This document shows, in pieces, positions 14,607 to 21,314 of a stretch of DNA of 23,032 bases. Location of the stretch: assembly GCA_045643185.1 (NCBI GenBank), contig JAZUKH010000020.1, positions 1-23,032 of the forward strand, given 5' to 3'. Made by a program: the position numbers and the translations under genes. The notes beneath the pieces were generated by a model, which was not told the origin of the DNA, made no database searches, and saw only the letters and a list, made by a program, of their open reading frames with translations. Origin of the DNA: RGIG464 sp045643185 (GTDB lineage Bacteria > Myxococcota_A > Bradymonadia > UBA4248). Each line of letters starts with the position of its first letter. Within the stretch, counting starts at the first letter, position 1.

Positions 14607-15959
14607 CTATTTAGAAAAAACGTTTTGATAATCGTGAATGGACGCTTCTTTATAGGGTTTTGCATGTCGCAACAGCTCGTCATAACCGGCGTATTGCCAA
14701 TACAGCGGGCAGGCGCCCTGACAGGCCGTAAACGACGTGCATCCCTGACACTCGGCGTGAGCGAAGCACTTATTTTTGATGGCTTTAGCCCGGTTATTGA
14801 ACCAGGTCTGCTCAAACCCATCGGTGAGCAGATTGCCGACGGGTTCATCCCATGACGAGCACGGCAGGACGTTGCCGGTGGGATCGACCGAAATGAGCCC
14901 GTCGCACGCCGCGCAGTTCTTGTTGCCTAGCCCGCGCGCGATCGGATTGTAGATACAGAGCGGGATTGGCGAGTACCAGTGGAATTCGAGATCGACCGCG
15001 CGGGCGGCGCGTCGGACGGCATCGATCGTCGGACCGATCTTTTCGTACGGAATAAACAGCTCGTCGTTGACCGGGCTGCGTTTGGTCGGCACGAACAGAT
15101 TGACCGACATGCGGACGCAACCCAGTTCCTTCACGAATTTCGGCAGATCCGGCAAGGTATGAACGTTCTGCGTCGTCGAAGTCGAATTCGTCTGAACCAG
15201 GATGCCGGCATCACGAAGGTTGCGGATGCCATCCACCGTCTGTTTCCAAGCACCTGGCCGGCCACACAGGGCATCGTGAATCGCCTCGACTGGCGATTCC
15301 AGACTGATCTGGGCTGTGCGCAGACCAGCGTCGTACAACGACTTCGCACGTTCAGGCGTAGCGAGGCAGCCGTTCGAGACCAGGTTGATCTTCAAGCCAA
15401 GGTCGCAGGCGTAACGCATGAGATCTTCCGTGTCTTTGCGCATGAGCGGTTCACCGCCGGTGAACGAGAAGAACGGGATCTTAGCCTCGTTTTTGAAGAT
15501 GTCGATGACACGTTTGAGATCTTCAACCGGTGTGTCTGGTGCATCCATGCGACCGCACGCGCCGTCACACCCGGCGTAACAAAACCGGCATCGGTTGTTA
15601 CATCGATACGTCACCGCGATCTCGCCCAGGATCGGCAGACGCGTGTAGTCAAATGTGTACGGCACGCGTTGCGCCTCGTGAGGCTGATTCGACATGGCCT
15701 GCGCGATATTGCGAAAGAACGCGTCGACTTGAAGCGCACGGTCACGCTTTTCGACGAGTTCCGGCATATCGACGATCTTTTTGCCGTCCATGAGCCAGTG
15801 AAGGATCTTCGAAGCCGTCGGATTCACGTGATACACGCGATTTGGCGGCAGGATCAGCACATTGTCTTCGTCGCGAAGCATGATCAGCGAGCCGACTTGC
15901 GCCCACAGATCGTCCACCCAGGCCAATGAAAAAGTTTCGGGGATCTGATTTTCGCCCAT
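14607..15959 (-). CDS. Radical SAM/SPASM peptide maturase with N-terminal PqqD-like domain
   Basis: The enzyme is predicted to cleave S-adenosylmethionine and modify a ribosomally made substrate. Numbering from the ATG at 15959 (450 residues): about 23-80 resembles PqqD, a precursor-binding fold (NVLILPPNRVYHVNPTAS, ILHWLMDGKKIVDM). The radical SAM barrel follows with C120, C124, C127 (CNNRCRFC) and TGGEPL. The C-terminal SPASM domain has eight Cys (349, 352, 367, 398, 404, 407, 413, 417) for two auxiliary clusters, ending ECQGCTSFTACQGACPLY. A TTG start at 16001 is possible, but the ATG has AAGGG upstream. It begins 42 bases after the Cys/His-tailed gene, the obvious substrate. The exact reaction (thioether, C-C or other) is unknown. 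Confidence 0.92.
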   Translation of the reverse strand: MGENQIPETFSLAWVDDLWAQVGSLIMLRDEDNVLILPPNRVYHVNPTASKILHWLMDGKKIVDMPELVEKRDRALQVDAFFRNIAQAMSNQPHEAQRVPYTFDYTRLPILGEIAVTYRCNNRCRFCYAGCDGACGRMDAPDTPVEDLKRVIDIFKNEAKIPFFSFTGGEPLMRKDTEDLMRYACDLGLKINLVSNGCLATPERAKSLYDAGLRTAQISLESPVEAIHDALCGRPGAWKQTVDGIRNLRDAGILVQTNSTSTTQNVHTLPDLPKFVKELGCVRMSVNLFVPTKRSPVNDELFIPYEKIGPTIDAVRRAARAVDLEFHWYSPIPLCIYNPIARGLGNKNCAACDGLISVDPTGNVLPCSSWDEPVGNLLTDGFEQTWFNNRAKAIKNKCFAHAECQGCTSFTACQGACPLYWQYAGYDELLRHAKPYKEASIHDYQNVFSK

Positions 15960-16001
15960 AAATTTCAACCCTTGTGTTCCATACAGGTTGCAAAGAACCA
16001 A

Positions 16002-17813
16002 CTAGTGGGCACTACCAGATACGCAGGCACTGTGGCATGCGCTGTGACAGGCACTGTGACACGCGCTGTGGCAGGCATCATGGCACGCATCATGACAGGC
16101 ACTGTGGCAGGCGCTGTGACAGACGTTGTCGAGGTTCGGCTGCTGAAAACACCCGTGGAAGCAAACAGACGTGTCCATATATTCGGTGTACGATGCATCC
16201 AGCGTCGTCGGCATCGGATAGGTTCTGACGGGATCATGACGGTACGTGCGATCCATGTGGTACCAGTAATGACGATAACGCCATTCGTCTTCCGTCCAGC
16301 GTGAGTCATAGGTGGTGAGATCGCGGTCACAAATGCGACGTTTTTCGTAGGCTTCTTCGGTCTTGCCTTCCATTTTCATCGGCTCATCCGGACGAACGCC
16401 GTCGAAATAAACTTCGAGGTAGTAGGCTTTCATCGCCTCCATATCGCAATCCCAAATCTTTTCCTGAAGTTTGGCAATGATATCTTCGAGGTATTTCTGC
16501 AGATCATCCTGAACGATCTCGCCATCTTCGTTCAGCGTCGCCAAAAAGGCTTCTTCGATATCATACAAGCCCGTGGTATCGAGCTTGGAAAGACGAAGCG
16601 GCGTTTCAGACAGGATGGCAATTTTGTTTTCATCCACAAGGCTGCTGATGATGACGTTGGCCACTTGTGAAAGCTGAAGGCCAAGCAGCAGCGCGACTTC
16701 GACCGGGTGTAAGTTTTTGTTGATCTTGCCGGGTTCCTGGAACGAACCGACCTGCAGCTGCGGCGGTTCCCACAACTCATCGGCCAACTTGGTAGAATAG
16801 GTCTTTTCAGACGCGAAGCCGGTTTTTTTGGCAAATTTATTAACACCCGCCCCAGCCCCAAAAACGGCAGCGATGGCCAAAGCTATGAAACCGATGAGAC
16901 CACCGATGGGCACATCGGGAAGCGGTGCCAAATCCGTGCTGGAATTAGCCCCAAAGCTACGCGCCTGCAGATCATCTTTACCAAAATACTGCATGCGTTC
17001 GATCGCCTCACGATCGAACGTCACGGCATCGGGATGAATGTAGAACTGAATGGGCTGCGGTTCTCTGGACGACACGTCTTCTTGAAATACGTGCATCGTC
17101 AAAAGGTATTTTCCGCCACCAATATCCGTTCCGATGTAATCGATCTTGTTGCGTTCATTGAGTGATTTCTCGGTCTGGATCTTGGAACGCGTGCTGCCTT
17201 CCTGGTCCATGCCGCCCTGACGCGAATAACCGGCAAAGTACTGAAATTCCATGTCACTGAGCTGCGGCCCGTTGACAACTTTGGGCAAAACGATCTTGAC
17301 GTCACGGTATTTCAGCGGTTCGCCCCATTGGACGGGCGCCCAGTCAAAGTAATACAGATCGCCGATCTCGTCGTTCGTCGTTTTGCCGATGTACCCCTGT
17401 TCGATCATATCGCCCGTGTAGGTGAACGTCCAAAACGAGTGCCCAACCGGCATACGGTTCGCCTGATCGGTCACGTCGACAGACCAGTCATTGCCCCCCG
17501 CGTTCGTGACCTGGAGCGGATAACGGCCAGGCTGACTGGCATGTTCAACATAGGCCGAACGTTCGACGATCGACTGCGGGCGGATCGCAGGTTTCTGAAA
17601 ATCAAAACCGCCCATCGTGCCGGCGGTCACGTTATACTCAATGATATCCTTTATGTAGGTCGTGCCATCCGAGTTCACGACGACCGTCACGTCCACAGTC
17701 ACGGGCGCTGCCTCAACGCTTCCGGCCACAGCCGTGGCGGCAGAACCGAGCCATGCACCACCAGCCACGAGCGCGGTCACAGCAAATCCCAAGATTCCTG
17801 ATTTCATTGTCAT
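16002..17813 (-). CDS. DUF2207-like membrane protein with C-terminal Cys-His tetrad repeats, probable maturase substrate
   Basis: The protein has 603 residues. A Sec signal peptide (about 1-30) precedes an exported beta-rich domain (about 35-295) resembling DUF2207 (VTVVVNSDGTTYIKDIIEY, FWTFTYTGDMIEQGY). One membrane helix follows at 303-324, then a cytoplasmic part rich in charge. The cytoplasmic part has a winged-helix-like stretch near 362-408 (LHPVEVALLLGLQLSQVANVI) and an aromatic/Arg-rich linker near 505-530. The tail begins with CFHGC (551-555), then eight Cys-His-Ser/Asp-Ala tetrads (565-596), Cys597 and VSGSAH. Topology puts the tail in the cytoplasm, where a radical SAM enzyme could reach it. 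DUF2207-type proteins often end in low-complexity tails, usually Gly/Ser. The start at 17813 has GGGAG nine bases upstream. Confidence 0.85.
   Translation of the reverse strand: MTMKSGILGFAVTALVAGGAWLGSAATAVAGSVEAAPVTVDVTVVVNSDGTTYIKDIIEYNVTAGTMGGFDFQKPAIRPQSIVERSAYVEHASQPGRYPLQVTNAGGNDWSVDVTDQANRMPVGHSFWTFTYTGDMIEQGYIGKTTNDEIGDLYYFDWAPVQWGEPLKYRDVKIVLPKVVNGPQLSDMEFQYFAGYSRQGGMDQEGSTRSKIQTEKSLNERNKIDYIGTDIGGGKYLLTMHVFQEDVSSREPQPIQFYIHPDAVTFDREAIERMQYFGKDDLQARSFGANSSTDLAPLPDVPIGGLIGFIALAIAAVFGAGAGVNKFAKKTGFASEKTYSTKLADELWEPPQLQVGSFQEPGKINKNLHPVEVALLLGLQLSQVANVIISSLVDENKIAILSETPLRLSKLDTTGLYDIEEAFLATLNEDGEIVQDDLQKYLEDIIAKLQEKIWDCDMEAMKAYYLEVYFDGVRPDEPMKMEGKTEEAYEKRRICDRDLTTYDSRWTEDEWRYRHYWYHMDRTYRHDPVRTYPMPTTLDASYTEYMDTSVCFHGCFQQPNLDNVCHSACHSACHDACHDACHSACHSACHSACHSACVSGSAH
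16023..16121 (-). repeat. Coding tandem repeat: eight Cys-His-Ser/Asp-Ala units plus a final Cys
   Basis: A 12-base unit is repeated eight times in frame. It encodes CHSA, CHSA, CHDA, CHDA, then CHSA four times, and Cys597. Synonymous bases differ between units (TGC/TGT, AGC/AGT, GCC/GCG/GCA) while the amino acids hold. That suggests selection on the peptide pattern rather than a fresh DNA duplication. Confidence 0.9.
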
Positions 17814-17978
17814 ATTTTAATACTCCCAAAATAAGGCTTGATGCGTCATAGCCCAAACGTCTTTTTTTAACACAAAGGCGCTTCAAGACTCACGCACAAA
17901 AAGCATCGCAAATCTCAAATTTCCGTCTTACCGCCTTGTCCTGACGGGACATCGAACGATCCGTGAGAATTTTTGGCA

Positions 17979-18422
17979 TTACCAATGTTCCAAGCAGTCG
18001 TCGGGCACCAACCGGGCAAGCTGTTCAGCCTGTTCACGGTCGCCCAGGATCTCTGTCAATCTAGCGACGCGGGCTTCGTCCAAGGACGGCGTCTCTTTGG
18101 GAGCGTTTGACGCGATCAGATTGCCATACACGACCTCGATCTGATTCACGTAAGGCAGGGCACGCAGACAGCCCATCTGACGAAATTTTTTAATGATACC
18201 GGCCCGATCTTCAAGTTTGTGCGCAGCTTCGACAGTCTGGCAGGCCAGTCTGAGCACGCCCTGCCCCACGCCCAGAACGCGCGTCCCCGACCAGACTTCC
18301 GGATCGACCGAACGCATCCAGGCATAACGGAACCACACGTCTTCCGGCATTTTTTCGACAGGGATCATTCCGACGATCCCCTCGGCATTGAGGATTTCGC
18401 GACCATGTTCGTTGCGTCTCAT
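17979..18422 (-). CDS. DciA/DUF721-like protein
   Basis: A 147-residue cytoplasmic protein from the ATG at 18422, which has GGAG ten bases upstream. A longer form from 18506 would run across the ndk ribosome site and has no support. The stretch VWFRYAWMRSVDPEVW, then GVLRLACQTVEAAHKL, then YVNQIEVVYGNL follows the DUF721 pattern: a Trp-containing start, a hydrophobic strand, an alpha-beta core and a final strand ending in an I-x-V-x-Y-G motif. DciA of this family loads the replicative helicase; many relatives are uncharacterised. The C-terminus is acidic and helical (LTEILGDREQAEQLARL). It is divergent from ndk. The 165 bases between its stop codon and the next gene (17814-17978) show no clear terminator. 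Confidence 0.6.
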   Translation of the reverse strand: MRRNEHGREILNAEGIVGMIPVEKMPEDVWFRYAWMRSVDPEVWSGTRVLGVGQGVLRLACQTVEAAHKLEDRAGIIKKFRQMGCLRALPYVNQIEVVYGNLIASNAPKETPSLDEARVARLTEILGDREQAEQLARLVPDDCLEHW

Positions 18423-18504
18423 GTTGAATAAACTCCAAAATTCGTTTAGAAAGCGCGAGTTTCGAACGATGGTCGTCCGAACGCTAAACTTTTTGGAGTT
18501 ATAC
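18423..18504. promoter_or_regulatory. Divergent intergenic region with nested dyad symmetry
   Basis: This 82-base region separates the DciA-like gene (left) and ndk (right) and must hold both start signals. AACTCCAAAA (18431-18440) mirrors TTTTGGAGTT (18491-18500), and GTTTAG (18444-18449) mirrors CTAAAC (18484-18489). At the centre, TTCGAACGA (18461-18469) mirrors TCGTCCGAA (18473-18481) with one mismatch. The outer arms are the two ribosome sites (GGAGTT). The central dyad could be an operator. No convincing -35/-10 pair was found. Confidence 0.4.
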
Positions 18505-18918
18505 ATGATTCAACGCACTCTGAGCATCATTAAACCGGATGCCGTCCGCGCCGGAAACGCCGGCAAAATCATTGCGGACATCGAAAAAGAACTCAAGATC
18601 GTCTCCCTTAAAAAGATCCAGCTGAACAAAGCCCAGGCCGCAGCTTTCTATGCTGTCCATGCCGGCAAACCCTTTTATGACAGCCTCGTCGAATTCATGA
18701 CGAGCGGTCCTGTCGTCGTGATGTGCCTTGAAGGTGAAGACGCCATCGTCCGTTACCGCACGCTCATGGGTGCCACCAACCCCGAAAAAGCCGCCGAAGG
18801 CACGCTTCGCAAAAAATACGCGGAAAGCATGTCGCACAACGCGGTTCACGGCAGCGATGCCCCTGAAACGGCCGCCGTCGAAGTGCCTTTCTTCTTCGCC
18901 GCCTGCGAACTGATCTAA
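18505..18918 (+). CDS. ndk: Nucleoside diphosphate kinase
   Basis: Ndk transfers the gamma-phosphate of ATP to nucleoside diphosphates through a phospho-His intermediate and balances cytoplasmic NTP and dNTP pools. The 137-residue length is normal. Motifs are RTLSIIKPDAV at the N-terminus, GPVVVMCLEGEDAI, the RTLMGATNPEKA loop, GTLRKKYAES, and the active-site HNAVHGSD with His115. The ATG at 18505 follows GGAG by six bases. Upstream in-frame codons reach back into the DciA-like gene and are not used. Confidence 0.97.
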   Translation: MIQRTLSIIKPDAVRAGNAGKIIADIEKELKIVSLKKIQLNKAQAAAFYAVHAGKPFYDSLVEFMTSGPVVVMCLEGEDAIVRYRTLMGATNPEKAAEGTLRKKYAESMSHNAVHGSDAPETAAVEVPFFFAACELI

Positions 18919-18969
18919 TCCAGATCTGTTTGTGGTTCTAAACCAAGTCTATATTTTTCATTTTTTGTG

Positions 18970-19007
18970 GGCCTGACTATTGTCGCAAAGCGCCAATACG
19001 TCAGGCC
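18970..19007 (+). terminator. Hairpin after ndk, terminator-like
   Basis: GGCCTGAC (18970-18977) plus TATTG pairs with CAATA plus GTCAGGCC (19000-19007), giving 13 pairs with one bulged C and an 11-base loop. It is followed by GTTTTGCT rather than a long T-run, so termination may be partial. It is preceded by the T-rich stretch 18953-18966. Confidence 0.45.
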
Positions 19008-19040
19008 GTTTTGCTATTCGCTGACGCGAATACGCAAAAC
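19008..19040 (+). promoter_or_regulatory. Second hairpin, immediately before rlmN
   Basis: GTTTTGC (19008-19014) pairs with GCAAAAC (19034-19040), and inside it ATTCGC pairs with GCGAAT around a TGAC loop. It abuts the preceding hairpin without a gap and lies 23 bases before the rlmN ATG. It could form in the rlmN leader or be part of the ndk 3' end; its role is unknown. Confidence 0.4.
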
Positions 19041-19063
19041 CACACCCGACTTACGGTATCGCC

Positions 19064-20134
19064 ATGTCAGAACTCAAATCGATCCGCGCTACGAGTCGTG
19101 AAGAACTCGAGCGCATCCTCGTCGACGAATTGGGCGAAAAAAAGTTCCGTACCGCGCAGATCATGCGTTGGATCTATGCAGAACGCGCGCAATCCTGGGA
19201 CGAGATGACCAACATTTCAAAGAGTCTTCGTGCCAAACTCGCTGAGATCTTCTCACTCGAGCCATTTCCCAAAGCCGTGGAACACGTGGCCAAGGATGGC
19301 ACGAACAAGAACGCGTGCACGCTGCACGATGGCGCCGTCGTGGAATCCGTTTTGATCCCCACCACAGACCGTCTGACGCTGTGCGTTTCTTCGGAAGTGG
19401 GCTGCAAATTCGGCTGTGCGTTCTGTCGAACCGCGACACTCGGTTTTGACCGGTGCCTCACGACCGAAGAAATCCTCATGCAGGTCTTCGTGGCCCAGAA
19501 TATCGCAGCGCGCGATGACCGTCGCATCACCAACCTCGTTTTCATGGGCATGGGTGAACCGCTCGACAACTATGAGAACGTGGTGGCCGCGATCAAGATC
19601 CTGCTGCACCCCGAAGCTTTTGATTTCTCGAAGCGCAAGATCACGCTTTCGACGGTCGGCCACGTTCCCGGCCTAAAACGGCTTGCCCAGGAAGACCTCG
19701 GCATCAACCTCGCCCTGAGCCTTCACGCGGCCAACGAGGAACTACGCTCTCAGATCATGCCGGCCAACCGCATCTGGCACCTCGACGAACTCATGGACAC
19801 GCTGCGCCACTACCCGCTTTCGCCGCGTCAACGCATCACGTTCGAATACATTATTATAAAAGATCTCAACTACACCCAGAAAGACGCCAACCAGCTGTGC
19901 AAACTGCTTCACGGCATTCCTGCCAAGGTGAATCTGATCGGATTTAACGCCTTCGACGGCTGCCGTTTTAAATCGCCGACCGCCGAAGAGATCATCGAAT
20001 TTCAGGAAAAACTGCTCGCCAAGGGCATCTCCGCATCGGTCCGCCTGCCACGTGGCGACGACGAACTGGCAGCCTGTGGACAACTCGGTCAAAAAAGTCA
20101 TCAACCAGTTGAATTTGATGACGAAGAAGACTAA
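19064..20134 (+). CDS. rlmN: Dual-specificity 23S rRNA/tRNA adenine C2-methyltransferase
   Basis: RlmN is a radical SAM enzyme that methylates C2 of A2503 in 23S rRNA and A37 of some tRNAs. In the 356-residue protein, an N-terminal helical domain (KKFRTAQIMRWIYAE, SKSLRAKLAE) is followed by VESVLIPTTDRLTLCVSSEVGC. The [4Fe-4S] motif is C114, C118, C121 (CKFGCAFC). Then come FMGMGEPLDN, KITLSTVG, LALSLHAANEELR and FEYIIIKDLN, and the methyl-carrying Cys338 in DDELAACGQL. Motif spacing is normal. The start at 19064 has no strong ribosome site, but upstream codons are not conserved-looking. It has its own leader with two hairpins after ndk. Confidence 0.96.
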   Translation: MSELKSIRATSREELERILVDELGEKKFRTAQIMRWIYAERAQSWDEMTNISKSLRAKLAEIFSLEPFPKAVEHVAKDGTNKNACTLHDGAVVESVLIPTTDRLTLCVSSEVGCKFGCAFCRTATLGFDRCLTTEEILMQVFVAQNIAARDDRRITNLVFMGMGEPLDNYENVVAAIKILLHPEAFDFSKRKITLSTVGHVPGLKRLAQEDLGINLALSLHAANEELRSQIMPANRIWHLDELMDTLRHYPLSPRQRITFEYIIIKDLNYTQKDANQLCKLLHGIPAKVNLIGFNAFDGCRFKSPTAEEIIEFQEKLLAKGISASVRLPRGDDELAACGQLGQKSHQPVEFDDEED

Positions 20135-20273
20135 AAAACATAGCTTGTGCAATCGGCACGTGACAAAAATTTATTCTTGGTGTAAACAGAAAGGGCTTTT
20201 TGGGGGAATAGCTCGTATGTTCGTTTTGATTCCTGCGCGTAAGCGCAAATAGGTGAATTATCGGAGGAAGTAG

Positions 20274-21197
20274 ATGACCGACTACAATAATGGCAACGGC
20301 GAGAAGCTGATCGAGCAACGTAATGAAAGTTCGGTTTTGTTCTCTTTGGATAGCCTGTCTTCAATGGGCGACGACAACGAAGAAGAACAAGGCTCATTCG
20401 GCGGCTCTGGCGACAAATCCGGTCTTATTGATCTTAATACGCTCGCGGCCATGGGTGAATCCTCGGGCGGTGATGATGAATTCGGTGGTGCAGCCCCTGT
20501 CTTCAATTCCGTAGCAAGCAAGAGCGAAAAGCGCAATCTCGCGATCATCATTTCTGTTGTCGTGATCGCCCTCATTGGTCTCGGTGTTGGCGCCTATATG
20601 TGGTACCAAAATATGCAGGCCAGTCAGGCTGAGCAGGAACGCCTCGTAGCCGAACAACAAGCGAAAGCACAGAAAGAAGCCGATGAACTTCGTGCTCAGC
20701 TTAATGCCGCTGAATTGGCTAATAAAGAACTTGAAGCCAACGCCCAGCGCCGTGAAGCTGACCAGGCCAAACTTCAGGCTGCGCTCGCCGAACAGGATGC
20801 CAAACGCGCTGCGGCTGACGATAACGCTGCAGCTGCCGCTGCCGCTCCGTCGGGCTCCACGAAGAAACCTACTTCCGGTTCCAAAACCGGTAGTTCGGCT
20901 CCAGCTGCCTTGCCTGCTCCCCCCGCCGCTCCAAAAGGCAAAGGACCTTCCAAAGATGAAGTCATGAACGCACTTAAAGCCTCTAATACCAAGGCTGCAA
21001 AATGCGGAAAAGGCGGCAACCTCGTCGTCAGCATGACACTCACCAGCGCTGGTAAAGCCACGAAGATTTCTGCCGTCTCCGGGTCCTTCAAAGGCACACC
21101 CACTGAAAAATGTATTCTTACCGTCGTTGAAAAACACAACTTCCCAGAATTCTCGGGCGCTGCAGTTTCCGGCGTTAAATGGAATTACAAACTCTAA
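20274..21197 (+). CDS. Membrane-anchored protein with AgmX/TonB-C-like C-terminal domain
   Basis: The 307-residue protein has a disordered acidic N-terminus (about 1-85) with two echoing motifs, SSVLFSLDSLSSMG and SGLIDLNTLAAMG. One membrane helix follows at 89-110. A helical, probably coiled-coil Ala/Glu/Gln-rich stretch (about 112-185) and a Pro/Ala/Ser/Lys linker (about 188-232) lead to a small C-terminal domain with two Cys (KAAKCGKGG and PTEKCILTVVEKHNFPEF). Topology suggests a cytoplasmic N-terminus and periplasmic C-terminus. The layout recalls the AgmX/PglI-type and TonB C-terminal proteins common in myxobacteria, where they are linked to gliding or envelope machines. The function here is not known. 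GGAGG lies 7 bases before the ATG, and a strong terminator follows. Confidence 0.75.
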   Translation: MTDYNNGNGEKLIEQRNESSVLFSLDSLSSMGDDNEEEQGSFGGSGDKSGLIDLNTLAAMGESSGGDDEFGGAAPVFNSVASKSEKRNLAIIISVVVIALIGLGVGAYMWYQNMQASQAEQERLVAEQQAKAQKEADELRAQLNAAELANKELEANAQRREADQAKLQAALAEQDAKRAAADDNAAAAAAAPSGSTKKPTSGSKTGSSAPAALPAPPAAPKGKGPSKDEVMNALKASNTKAAKCGKGGNLVVSMTLTSAGKATKISAVSGSFKGTPTEKCILTVVEKHNFPEFSGAAVSGVKWNYKL

Positions 21198-21216
21198 TTC
21201 GAGTTTTGCTTAATTC

Positions 21217-21245
21217 AAAAAAGGGAGCTTTTAGCTCCCTTTTTT
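21217..21245 (+). terminator. Intrinsic terminator after the AgmX-like gene
   Basis: GGGAGCT (21223-21229), loop TTT and AGCTCCC (21233-21239) form a perfect stem flanked by six A upstream and six T downstream. This gives a strong terminator that could work on either strand. It begins 20 bases after the stop codon. Confidence 0.93.
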
Positions 21246-21314
21246 GTTATTGTGCCTTTCCTCGTTCATCCCCCGCTCTCCGTATCGGTGTGCGGCTCAA
21301 CCAGGTCTACATCC

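Noticed and set aside
14979..15929. Plus-strand open frame of 316 codons opposite the radical SAM gene
   Set aside because: The minus-strand frame has all radical SAM and SPASM cysteines; the antisense frame is Arg/His-rich and matches nothing.
16023..16121. Short tandem DNA repeats as a CRISPR or non-coding satellite
   Set aside because: The 12-base units are in frame, keep the peptide while varying synonymous bases and have no spacers, so they are coding repeats.
16023..16121. Cys/His tail as a multiheme cytochrome c
   Set aside because: No CXXCH motif occurs; the spacing is Cys-His-x-x-Cys, and the tail is predicted to be cytoplasmic.
18422..18506. Longer N-terminus for the DciA-like protein starting at 18506
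   Set aside because: It would overlap the ndk ribosome site, lacks a ribosome site of its own and adds residues with no family match.
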